Shown: positions 38,887-49,500 of the stretch, in pieces
How the letters are laid out: each line of letters begins with the position of its first letter
Numbering within the stretch: the first letter of the stretch is position 1
From: a virus
Strand: one strand, 5' to 3'
IMG/VR virus record: IMGVR_UViG_3300030106_004626
Location: 1 to 61,116 of that record
DNA: 61,116 nucleotides
Notes under the pieces: model-generated
Seen by the model: only the letters and a program-made list of their open reading frames with translations
What the model was told of the DNA's origin: nothing
The model's database searches: none
Position numbers and translations under genes: made by a program

Positions 38887-40674
38887 ATGGCGGTAAGCAA
38901 TCCTTCCATCAAGCAGATACTCGAACCACGAATCGACGGTAAAACAAAACGCATGGATGTAGGGGGATTGTTAATCCCACCGACCAGTCTTATCACCGCT
39001 TTGTTGTATGGTTTTGCAAACCACGAACACTTGCGTGCAAAAGAATATTATTTTTGGCGCGTCTGCGATGAGCTGTGGAACCATGATGATCTTCCTGAAA
39101 AGTTAATGATCCGACATCCGTGGGCAGAACACATGGTATGGGCAGCTTTGAATAATAAGTATCTGGCTATCGGAGGGTCTGCATCTTCTGGCAAGTCACA
39201 TACAATGGCCGCTTGGGGGATAATTAACTGGCTTTCTAAGCCCAAGGATACGCTTGTTCTTATGACATCAACCACGTTACGCGAGGCTCGCAAGAGGATC
39301 TGGGGGTCGGTTATGTCTTTATTATCCGTAATCGACGGAGCGCCGATCAAGATCCGCGACTCGATCGGTAATGCTGCCTACATCGATGAAAAAGGAACGC
39401 TTATTGAACGAGCGGGGATTTCACTCATTGCTGCGGAAAAGTCAAAGACACGCGAGGCCGTAGGTAAGTTTATTGGTATTAAACAAAAAAGAGTAATCCT
39501 GATCGGGGATGAGCTTTCTGAACTGTCAGAGGCTATTTTGCAAGCAGGGTTGTCTAACTTATCTAAGAACCCTGAGTTCCAGCTAATTGGAATGTCGAAC
39601 CCCAATAGCAGATTTGATGCCTTTGGAGTATGGTCGGAGCCGATTAATGGGTGGGACTCAGTTGACACCAGTATGGAAGATGGATGGCCGACCAAATGGG
39701 GCGGCGATTATATCCGGTTAGACGGAGAACGCTCTCCCAACATAATTGCGGGAGAGGTTCTTTATCCTTGGCTACCTACTCAGGAAAAGATTGACGAGGA
39801 TAAGGGGCTACTCGGCCCCGAGTCTCGTGGTTATATGCGGATGATTCGCGCTATCTTTTTTGACTCGGACGAAACGACAGGAATCTATGGCGAGAACGAA
39901 CTAGCCATGTCAAAAGCGATGAACAAAGTTGAGTGGCAAGGTTCTCCCGTCAGAGTAGCTGGGGTTGACCCTGCTTTTACAAACGGGGGAGACCGGACAA
40001 TTCTTTATACTGCTTCAGTGGGATACGATACTACGGGCCAATACGTCATTGAGTTTGGAGAAGCAATCCACTTGAATGACGACGCTACTAACAAGGCGGT
40101 TCCTCGGACTTATCAGATTGTTAAACAGATTAAAGACCACTGTGAAAAACGACATATTTTACCTGAGAATGTTGCCGTTGATGCCACTGGTGCAGGGGCA
40201 CCTTTTTGCGATGTGTTATCTGGAGAATGGGGGAGCGGGTTTTTGCGGGTTGGGTTTGGTGGAAAAGCCAGCGACAAGCGGGTAAGCGCGAACAGTCGGT
40301 CGGTAGGCACGGAGTTGTATGTGAACAGAGTTTCTGAGCTTTGGTTTGTCGGGAAAGAATTGATGAGAACCCGTCAAGTATTTGGAGTCAGCACTGATCT
40401 GGCTCAAGAGATAACTAGCCGAAATTATGACATGGTAAAAAGCGGAACTTTGCGGGTAAAAATCGAGTCAAAACCTGAATTTAAGTCTCGTTTCGGACGC
40501 AGCCCTGACCTTGCTGATGCCGCTTTTTTGGCATTAGATTGTGCCCGACAACGGCTTGGTCTTGTAGCGGTTGATCCCCCTGAAGAAAGAAAGGATGGTC
40601 GCCCCCACCGTCGGACTACAATTAAGCAGTTGGGACAAGCATTACAGAACCAAGATGCGGTTTTGCTGGATTGA
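38887..40674 (+). CDS. Terminase large subunit
   Basis: 595 residues. Walker A GSASSGKS lies near residues 96-103, Walker B ILIGDELSE around residue 204, followed by the RNase-H-like nuclease with AGVDPAF (about 358), AVDATGAGAP (about 429) and DLADAAFLALD (about 540). The ATPase domain drives DNA into the procapsid and the nuclease cuts concatemers. First gene of the rightward 38.9-56.5 kb unit. Confidence 0.9.
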   Translation: MAVSNPSIKQILEPRIDGKTKRMDVGGLLIPPTSLITALLYGFANHEHLRAKEYYFWRVCDELWNHDDLPEKLMIRHPWAEHMVWAALNNKYLAIGGSASSGKSHTMAAWGIINWLSKPKDTLVLMTSTTLREARKRIWGSVMSLLSVIDGAPIKIRDSIGNAAYIDEKGTLIERAGISLIAAEKSKTREAVGKFIGIKQKRVILIGDELSELSEAILQAGLSNLSKNPEFQLIGMSNPNSRFDAFGVWSEPINGWDSVDTSMEDGWPTKWGGDYIRLDGERSPNIIAGEVLYPWLPTQEKIDEDKGLLGPESRGYMRMIRAIFFDSDETTGIYGENELAMSKAMNKVEWQGSPVRVAGVDPAFTNGGDRTILYTASVGYDTTGQYVIEFGEAIHLNDDATNKAVPRTYQIVKQIKDHCEKRHILPENVAVDATGAGAPFCDVLSGEWGSGFLRVGFGGKASDKRVSANSRSVGTELYVNRVSELWFVGKELMRTRQVFGVSTDLAQEITSRNYDMVKSGTLRVKIESKPEFKSRFGRSPDLADAAFLALDCARQRLGLVAVDPPEERKDGRPHRRTTIKQLGQALQNQDAVLLD

Positions 40675-40699
40675 CACTTTACCGCTTAACTAATATTCT
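40671..40699 (+). promoter_or_regulatory. Promoter after the terminase gene
   Basis: TTGACA (40671-40676, overlapping the terminase stop), 17-nt spacer, TATTCT (40694-40699). It would start transcription about 18 nt before the ATG at 40724 and drive the virion gene block with the giant gene. Confidence 0.65.
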
Positions 40700-40723
40700 T
40701 ATCCCGCACTTTAGTCGTTTTGT

Positions 40724-41176
40724 ATGTCTGAATTTAAATTTTTTGGTCCCCTTGATCCGTTTACGGGCAAGCCAGTAACGCAAGCCGATATTGACGCACA
40801 GGTCGCCAGTTATGGTCAAGACATGACCGATCCGTTTACGGGCAAGCCAGTAACGCAAGCCGATATTGACGCACAAGTTGCCAGTTATGGTCAAGATGAT
40901 GAAGAAGATGATGACCCTTTTGTTGAGGAGCCTGATTCACGTAGAACGCTTCAACAGACACAAATGGTAAATCCTGATAGGCAAGCTGCACTGAGAGACG
41001 CAAAAAAAAGATCCAACATCGAAAAATCAGAACCAAAATCAGGTCTTAGTGCCGGAGACGATGGCAGGGGGCTTCAAACTGGTGGTGTGGGGGATTCAAC
41101 TCTTCCTAGCACATCCCCAATGGCTCCATACCGTGGTCTAGGCCGCAATCCGAATACACAGTTCAAGGAAAAATAA
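40724..41176 (+). CDS. Small repeat-containing virion-type protein
   Basis: 150 residues. Two nearly identical 25-residue repeats (DPFTGKPVTQADIDAQVASY at about residues 11-30 and again at 36-55) are followed by an acidic, disordered region. No family recognised. The repeats are also near-identical in DNA, so the duplication is recent. Confidence 0.6.
   Translation: MSEFKFFGPLDPFTGKPVTQADIDAQVASYGQDMTDPFTGKPVTQADIDAQVASYGQDDEEDDDPFVEEPDSRRTLQQTQMVNPDRQAALRDAKKRSNIEKSEPKSGLSAGDDGRGLQTGGVGDSTLPSTSPMAPYRGLGRNPNTQFKEK
40754..40896 (+). repeat. 75-bp tandem repeat inside gene 40724-41176
   Basis: Two copies begin at 40754 and 40829. They share GATCCGTTTACGGGCAAG and most of the remaining bases, with small differences near the ends. 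In frame, encoding the 25-residue repeat. Confidence 0.9.
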
Positions 41177-41182
41177 TAAGTT

Positions 41183-42526
41183 ATGGCCGCAAAGAAAAAA
41201 GCGCCAAAAGGACGGGTCTACGCGGATAGCCCACAAAACAGAAATTTTAAAGGGGCGGGCGGAAAAATATACAATCGAGTAGGTAAACCGCACGGCTCCA
41301 AGCCATCTACGTGGCCGGAGGTAAAGAAGCCTACTGCTGCGAAGCCTACCCCTGCTGGTGGTTTGGGACGGGGTTACGGCGGCACTAAAAAACCTAAGGC
41401 CACTACGTCAAAGCCTATCCCTGCTGGTGGTTTGGGACGCGGTTACGGGGGCACTCGAACACCGAAAGAAAAAGCAAAGGTTATTAAAGAAGCGGGGCGG
41501 GCAAAAAAACTGGGGAGCGTTTTGAAAAAAGCTCCGTATGCCCAAGCATTGATTCAGGGAATCTCGGGGATAAGGCAAGCAACTAGCGAAGAAGCCCGCA
41601 AAAAGGCGTTGCAACAATACGGTGAAGATCTTGGGCTTGCTGGTAACGTAGGCCGTGCGCTTGCAGGTGGCTTTCTTGACCCTGCACGGGCAACGTCTGC
41701 TGTAGTGCAGGGACTCGCAGAATTAGGGAGGGGACCAGAAGAAATGAATCTCCGAACAAAAGAAGAAATAATAGCTACTATGGCCCCCGAGGATTTAGCG
41801 CGGCGAAAAGCGATGCTCGCTGCTTTTAAATCTCGTAAAGCTGCTAAAACCTCAGAAGCCCCTGAAGCTCCTGAAGCTCCTGAAGCCCCTGAAGTTGTTG
41901 AAGCTCCCGAAGTTTCTCAAGAACCTTTGACTGGAAGAACCTTGGCGCGGGCCATGCGGGTTTCTTTTGAACAGCTACAAAATGATCCTAAAGCTCTTCG
42001 CGCAAGTATGTCTGGTTTGAGGCAAGCTGCTATTGACGCGGGGATCGCGGATGCAGACAAGTTTAACCGCGTAGGCCGCAAGATGTATGCGGACTTTAAA
42101 AGACAGCAAAAAGCCGCCCCTACCGTAGACCCACGGTCCCCTGAAGCGAGTGCCTATGTAAAGACGCCGGGACTTGATGCCCTCGCAGAAATGCAAAAGC
42201 GAGAGTTTGGGACCAGCACGGCGCTTCGTGGTTCTGTAGGCGGTTTAAAAGATCCTTCTCGCAGACTTGGAACGAGGGCCGGAGACGCTAGACGACGAGC
42301 ACGGGAACTTGAAAGAAGAGGCTACCGAAAAGAAGCAGGGGCGTTACGCGCAGCCGCTGCTGCTAGTGGAGAGCCACGTTTACAGACGCAAGCCTATCGT
42401 GAAGCTGTTCGCGCTGAAGAGGAAGAAGCTCGTAGAAAAGCTGCGGCAAAAAGAGCAGAGGACGCTAGGCGAAAAGAAGATGCGGCTATAGGGCGTCAAT
42501 TTACAGATCAAATGGATCAGACTTAA
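41183..42526 (+). CDS. Basic, low-complexity virion-associated protein
   Basis: 447 residues, highly basic and mostly disordered. Features are two GGLGRGYGGT repeats (about residues 59-95), an EAPEAPEAPEAP stretch near 230 and an Arg/Glu/Ala-rich coiled C-terminus. Position before the giant protein suggests an internal head or ejection protein. Confidence 0.6.
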   Translation: MAAKKKAPKGRVYADSPQNRNFKGAGGKIYNRVGKPHGSKPSTWPEVKKPTAAKPTPAGGLGRGYGGTKKPKATTSKPIPAGGLGRGYGGTRTPKEKAKVIKEAGRAKKLGSVLKKAPYAQALIQGISGIRQATSEEARKKALQQYGEDLGLAGNVGRALAGGFLDPARATSAVVQGLAELGRGPEEMNLRTKEEIIATMAPEDLARRKAMLAAFKSRKAAKTSEAPEAPEAPEAPEVVEAPEVSQEPLTGRTLARAMRVSFEQLQNDPKALRASMSGLRQAAIDAGIADADKFNRVGRKMYADFKRQQKAAPTVDPRSPEASAYVKTPGLDALAEMQKREFGTSTALRGSVGGLKDPSRRLGTRAGDARRRARELERRGYRKEAGALRAAAAASGEPRLQTQAYREAVRAEEEEARRKAAAKRAEDARRKEDAAIGRQFTDQMDQT

Positions 42527-42537
42527 CGAACGTATAA

Positions 42538-43506
42538 ATGGCTGAGTTTTCTTACAGTGACGACATCGCCCCGCTCAAGGGCGACTTTTTTGGAATGAGA
42601 CCGCTCTCACAACGGGAGAGTGATTATTTGATGGCCCGCCAACGAAATACGCGGGCTGAAGAACGAAAAGAAGAAATTGCAGAATTAAATTATCAACGTG
42701 CTGTGCTTGCTTTTGACAGTGCGCGTGAAGAAAGTGCGCGTCAAAAACAAGAAGCAGATTATTTAGGGCAAGTATCAGCTAATCTTTCTCAGATTGCTAA
42801 GTCAAATATGTCTTCTTTCGATAAGGTGCGGAGTATAAACGACACCCGTGTCAGTTTGTTTGCCGACAAGCCTATGCTGGCAAAAAGCGCAATGACAAAT
42901 AGTTTGTTTAGTTCTGCATTGTCTTCAGTGCAAGCTCAAGACTCTCAAGATAATCGTTATCTGCCGCAGATACAGACACTCGCTCAACTTGGAGACGCGG
43001 AAGCTGCAAAGCGCATGGCCAATGTTGATGGCCTAGTTACTGAGCAAGAAGAAGGAATGATTGAAATAGCGGAAGCGCAAGCCAGAGCTAAACAACAACA
43101 AACTAGATCTCAATACGGAGCTAAACAGATACAGAGTCAAACTGCGGCTTTAAAATCTGACATTACACTTGTAAGAAATTTTGGCGACGAAACAGCTTAT
43201 ATGCCTGACTCTGATGGAGGAGACGACGACGGGGTTAGTGTCGCCTCTCAGCTCGTTCTGAAGGACGACGAAAAACAACAAATGCGGGGCATCGCCCAAC
43301 GGCAACTTAAAGGGCCTAAATATGAGAAGGTGTTAAATACATATCTCACATTTAAGTTTTATGATGATGCTTCCCGTAAAAATTATCTTATCAATGCCCT
43401 TAGTGAAAAAGCTATCGACTTGCTAGATTCTGTGTACCCAGTAGATTCTGATTCAGCTATTACTGGGTCATCTGAAATAAATGCTGGCACAGGTTTTTTT
43501 AAATAG
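42538..43506 (+). CDS. Probable internal virion / ejection protein
   Basis: 322 residues, mostly coiled coil with Gln/Ala/Glu-rich helices (residues about 30-80 and 155-205). It is followed by the giant polyvalent gene. Helical proteins at this place are T7 gp14/gp15-type ejection proteins in podoviruses, though no sequence similarity can be claimed here. Confidence 0.5.
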   Translation: MAEFSYSDDIAPLKGDFFGMRPLSQRESDYLMARQRNTRAEERKEEIAELNYQRAVLAFDSAREESARQKQEADYLGQVSANLSQIAKSNMSSFDKVRSINDTRVSLFADKPMLAKSAMTNSLFSSALSSVQAQDSQDNRYLPQIQTLAQLGDAEAAKRMANVDGLVTEQEEGMIEIAEAQARAKQQQTRSQYGAKQIQSQTAALKSDITLVRNFGDETAYMPDSDGGDDDGVSVASQLVLKDDEKQQMRGIAQRQLKGPKYEKVLNTYLTFKFYDDASRKNYLINALSEKAIDLLDSVYPVDSDSAITGSSEINAGTGFFK

Positions 43507-43541
43507 TTCTCTAAATAACTACATATCCCATCGCATCTGCT

Positions 43542-46500
43542 ATGTCAGAGCAAACTGATACCCAACCCACTGTCAATCCGTTAGGATTCTCCGAATGGTC
43601 ATCTGAAAATAATTTTAATGACCCACTTGAAAGTAGAGTAAAATACGGAGATTATCTGCGAGAGCAGTATATTAACGCCGAGGCGTATAATCCTACAGTA
43701 GAACAAGAAATCTCTACGGCGTTTGCACAGTCTTTGCAACAAGAAGGGTTGCTGACAGAAGAAAATGTTGGTGATGTAGAACAAAGGATATCAGCCATTC
43801 AAGGTAGCGTTTCTCTTGATCAAGAAGCTCGCAATATGCGCGACTCTTTGTCGTCTACCGAAGACGCACAGACCTTGTCGGACTACTTGTCTGCCGCAGA
43901 CGTAGACGCCCCGTCGCCAGAATACTTGGAAGAATTACAGCCTCTCAAGAGCAAGGCGACGGAGATTGTAAACAACGAAAAGGATGCGCGGGCGCGGGCA
44001 ATGATAGACGCGGGTGAAATCCCCATGGCTAAACTGTCTTCTGGAGAGCTTTTAGTGGGCGAGGCGGCAGAAAGAATGGGGATCGTTGCCGCAATCAAAT
44101 CTTCTAAATCGGGCGGGGTTACTATGTCCGATGCTATAGCGGCTAAAGCGCAACTGAATACTCCTGATGGGTGGGAGATTCCGCTGTATAAAATTAAAAA
44201 CTTAACAGATATTTATCGTCTACTTGAAGTAGAGCAAAAAGCAGACGAAGACTTTTCTCTTATTATAGACGGGCTCTCAACAGAGCTTGCGGAGTCTGAA
44301 TATGACGCCGGAGACCGTATGGAAAAATGGCTCGATGGTTTGGGCCGTTCTGGAGTTAATTTTATCAGACGGATTTCAGGTAAAGGCGAGGATGTTGACA
44401 AAGAGAACGCTCGCCGCAGAGCAATAGAAGAAGCTAGAGGAACTAACATCAGGCAACTTGCTGCAAAGTATGCGCTAAAGTTTGATAAACGACCTGAAGA
44501 TGTCGAGAGGGCTCTCAAACAGTTGTCTGTTGATAATGCGAACAAAAAACAAATGTTTGAGTTCCATGATGAAGATGACGAGATCGGTAAAAACATTAGG
44601 TTTTTAGGATTCGGCCTTCCTTCGGTTTCACCGCAAGCGTTGGTAAACAAAGACGTTTTTGACAAGGCTATCGCTGCCCACCCCGACATGAGCCAGAATG
44701 TTAAAGACGCTCTGGACCGGCAACGGGTCAATTACCTTCAATCGCAGTTTGTAGATTACAACAAACTACTTTCTCAAACCAGTGTTGCGGATGAATGGAG
44801 CAAAGCCTTAATCACAGGCAGGGCATCGGGTGTTGAAGACTACCGGATTCTTGAAGCCTTTGTTGCTGATGAGGATAACTACAATGAGTTTAAAGAGCGG
44901 TTGTCTGGGCTAGGAGCATCCGTGTGGCACGGATTTGGTCAAATAATCCATGCGATTCCTGCTGGTTTTGGATTGCAGATGTCAAAAGATTACTTGGCTT
45001 CAGTGGCCCAGAAGAACTCAAACCGCCGACAACTGGCCGAAGTGTTTGGTGAGGAGTTTGGATTTTTGCAAGACGTTGGGGAAACTGCCTTTCCTATGCT
45101 CATAGATGTGGGGCTTACTGCCTTGCTCGCAGCGGGAACGGCTCCTTTGGGAGGCTCTGGTGCTGTAGCTTATGCTTCTATGAAAGCGGGGGGCCGCGCT
45201 TCGGCCTCCTTAGCAGGTAAGGGAGTTACAAAAGCGTTATTTTCTAATGTCTTCAGAAGAAAAGCGGGGAAGAGCATTACCGAACAGGCCGACGAACTTC
45301 TTGGCGAAGGGTTGATTAAAGGAACTAGATCTGGCGCGGTTGATATCCTTAAAAACTATAACGGAAAACTAGCGTCTAAACTTGGTATCGCCCCCGCTGT
45401 TTTTGTCCCAGCAGCTACTAGGTCGGGATCAGCAACTTATGGTGCGGTGTATAACCAGTTACGGCAAAACCCTGACATAACTGAAGAAGAGGCCCACGAC
45501 AGGGCGCTTGGTTCCATGCTTTTGGCCGGAACTTTTACAGGTATTATTACCTCCTCATTTTCTCTTATTGGAAAAGGAGGTCTTGAAGACGCCTTGTTAA
45601 AGGGACTGACCTACAAGCAGATGAATACGGTTGCTAAAAGTGTAACCAACATGGTTGAAGGAGACCTATTCGAGACGGCTCAAAAAGCCATCTCTACCAC
45701 CATGAAAAAATATGCTTTCGGTGGGGTAAAAGGACTAATGAAAAACTTTGCAGATGAAGGCGTCGAGGAGGGCATCGATGAGTTTGTCAATGGGCTAATA
45801 ACTGATGCTGCCCTGAATGAAAACACACCGTTTTTAGAACGGCTGCAACAAACATGGCATGCTGTTGTTTTGGGCGGCACAATGGGGGCGGGTGTCCCCG
45901 TAGCCCAATTTGCTCTACGCCCGCTAAAACCGGCGGCAACAAGTAGTGCTCAAATGGGGGCGATGTTTGATGAAGTTTTAACAGATATGGCGCGTGATCT
46001 TACTGACAACGGAGCGCCTATAACCGCAGAAGTGCTTTCTGCAATAGCATCAGACACACGAAGAAAAGACGCAAGGTTGTCAGTAGTTCCTACGCCGCAA
46101 GAACAAGAAGACATTCTCGAAGAACAAAGAACACGAACGCTTGTCCCTCAAGATAGCGGTGTCCCTCTTGCATCAGGTATTACTTCTGACGAGAAGTTTA
46201 GCCAAGAACTAGAAACGTCAGTTAACCCTGACTCGGTCGCCGAAGCTGTAGCCGAGACATTAGCAAGTAGCACCCCAGTTGTGTCTGGGGCAGACCCTAA
46301 TACGGTTGAAACTAAAGGTAGCCTGATGCGGTCGTTAGGGATGCAGGTTCGAGAAGCAAGTTCAGTTGAAAACACAGACCATCAGTCTGTTCGTGATCTT
46401 CTTGTTCCCCCTGTTGCAGGTACAGAACCTGATTATTTTGAAGGCGCTCGTCCGCTTGCGCGTCAACTGGTGTTAGACCCATCTCGTCAAAGTGAGGCTG

Positions 46501-49500
46501 ACGCTATTGAGGCTTCCTATACTGAGCGGATTCAAAAAGTTAACGAAGCCGAGGCCCGCTACAGAAAAATGGACCGAGAAGCGCAGCCATTTGAAATGGC
46601 GGCGGGTCTTGAGTCTCCTGTCAGGAAAGGACTTCGGCGAGCGGTTCAAGAAGGTAAAGCAATAAGCCCTGAAAAAGCTGCTGAATTACGGGGGGATGTT
46701 TTTAAAGACAGGATTCTTGCGCTCAAGAAACTTAAAATTGAGCAGTCGGTAGAACAAGAAGAGCAAGAGGCACAAGAGTTGCCAGCATCTATTGAAGCGC
46801 CGGTTAATTTTCTTATTAATAGTGGGTTCCAGCACATCGTTACAATCCCCAAGCTAAAAAGACTAGGCATACCTGTTAATGCGAGGACTACCTCCGAGCC
46901 ATTCTTACGTTCTGTAAACCGACGTATTGCTAAAGAAGTAACAGAAAAATTTCCCAAGCTAAAAATTACCAAGCCAGCAAACGGTTCAGCAATCAAGTCT
47001 GTTTACGGGCAAGGCCAAGTGTTTGTTGACCAGAACCAAGTAGGTCAGTTTGACAACGATCCGGTAGCCATGCTGACTTTGTTAGAACTCGGAACGCCGA
47101 TCGTAGTTTCTGAAGAAGCTCTCTCATCCCCTACCTTGAACCCCGCTTTCCGGTTTACACAAGTTGGGGAGACCACTGTGGTTTCTAACATTATGGTTCC
47201 CGAGTCACGGGGCCTTGTTTCTGCACTCACTCCTGCTGAACGTGCGCTTGCACTTCGTCCAGATTATAGCCCGCTTAGTGAGTTAGTTAATACGGTCACA
47301 TCTCTCCGTGGAGAAGGTATCCAAAACCCTGACGCCTTGATTTCTTCCCCGTTCAACCCCGACGAAAAAATTACCGTCGAGGAAGCTATGTCAAAGTTAG
47401 AGCAGAGCGCGGACGTTACTGAATTTTTACAGCCAACACGGCGGGGCCTGACTGAGCCTTTTGCAGCTACTGCGGCTATCGAACTAAGACTCAGGGCGCA
47501 GGAAGCCTTGTTCAGGGGTGACACCGTATCTCTTGAAGGACTCGGCAATCAAGTTGCTAACCGCTACCAGCAAGAACAGGAAGCTCGTTTAAATCATCAG
47601 AAAGAAGTCTTTATGTCTACGGTCTCTCCTGAGAACGCGGCGGAACTTCAGGCGGACCCCGACTTTAACCCAGAATCTGAAACTTCAGATACCTATACGG
47701 CTTACCCCGAAGAAGATCCTATCCTGTTTTCTCCGTCTGAGCTTTCAGGTTTACTCAAAGACGCCCAATCAAATGCGATAGCGGCTATCACTGGTGACCA
47801 AGAACTAAAAACTCGGGTTGTAAATCTGGTTCAAAACGAAGTCTTTACCTCAACCACTATTGATTTCGACCGTGTATCCAACAAAGCATTGTGGGGTTAT
47901 CTAGTTCAGTGGATGGCGCAGGGAAACAGCAGGGCACATCCGGCCAGCATTACGTTTCAGAAAGAACTAAAAGGTAACAGGTTCGACATGGGTCGCCCTG
48001 TCAGGGACGCCCTCCGCATAATGACTTTGTCGTCGAACTCTATTGAAGGGACAATTCAAAATAATTCTGAATATAGGTCTTTCTTAAAAGATCAGATACG
48101 CTCCCTTAGAGGAGTAGAGGCTTCTGATGGTCAAGTAACCGAGTTCTTTAACTTTATACGCCGGTCTATTGGCGAGCTTCACCTTCGTTCGCAACCCACT
48201 GCAATGTCTCTTGCTGAAGTCCAGCAAGTTAATCTTGAGGCCATCGCTGCGCTGGGCTTAAAAAGCGGGGATTCGTCTTCGATTATTGAAGCCCTTCGTC
48301 GTATTGCCGGAGTGTCTTCTCGCACACAGAAAAAATACGACAAGAATCTAGTTGCACTGGCTCGGCTTCTTTTGAAGTCGCCAGACTACATCAATACAAT
48401 TGAGCTTACTATTGATGAGACAAACCAAAATTACGCAGGTAATTTTGACATTCTTAATGATGGCACCCCTGCTATCTCAATAAACATTAGCGGACATAAC
48501 CCGCGCGGGGTCGCCGACACGCTACTGCACGAACTTACTCATGCTTTTGTAACTAATGTTACCCGCAAATCTCCGGCTCAACAGACTCGCCAAGAAGCCA
48601 ACGCGATTGGTGTTCTGGAACAAACGGTCCGAGGGATACGCGAACGCCTTAACGTGCGCGGCTCTCAGTTAACTAAGGTTGGTTACACGAACAACGACCC
48701 TCGTGTTCTCGACGGGGTAGAAAATATAGACGAGTTCGTGGCTCATTTTCTCACCTCGACCGACTTTCAAGCGGTAGTAAAAGTAATTTCTGACCAACAG
48801 AATAATTTCTTTCAGCGAGCTATTGATGCAATCGTCGCGTTCTTTAATCCTACCCAAACTGAAATTCCTCAGTTCACAGAAATATTTTCTTCTGTGCTCG
48901 ACCTGTCTCAAGCGGCTATTGCCACGGCAGGTCCAAGAAAAAAGAAAGCAACCATCTCGATGGATGAGTTTGTAGCTTTGCAAGATGAAGGCAGAGTAAA
49001 CTCTGAATCTCTTTCCACAACCGCAGCAGACTATATTGCAGATAAGGTATTCCCCGCGTCTCCCGCGACCAACAGCACGATTCGCAAAGAACCTGTCACG
49101 GCCAATTCGTTAGCAAATAAAGTAGCTCACGACATCATTCAGTCGCAGCAAGAACAGGTCCGCCTTGCATCGAACGTCCAAGCCGCAACGGGAGTTGATC
49201 CAACTACCCAACAAGAAATAATCTCGCGTATCGAAGAAACTGTTTCTTATGTTGAAGGACTTGTTAGTCCTGAAACACAGATAGAAATAAACAACGAGAT
49301 CCCCGTCATGGCCGAGGTGGACCCCAAGACTGGAGTCCTGACGATAAATCCTTTGAAATTGTCTGGCCTTGTCTTAGAGCTTCAACAACGCAATGGAGGT
49401 CGTCCTGTCCCTGTGCATACTCGTCGGGGGATATTGGCGGTAGTGATTAATGAGGAAGTTGCTCATGCCGCTTCTGTTTCCGCGCTTACTACTACAGAGA

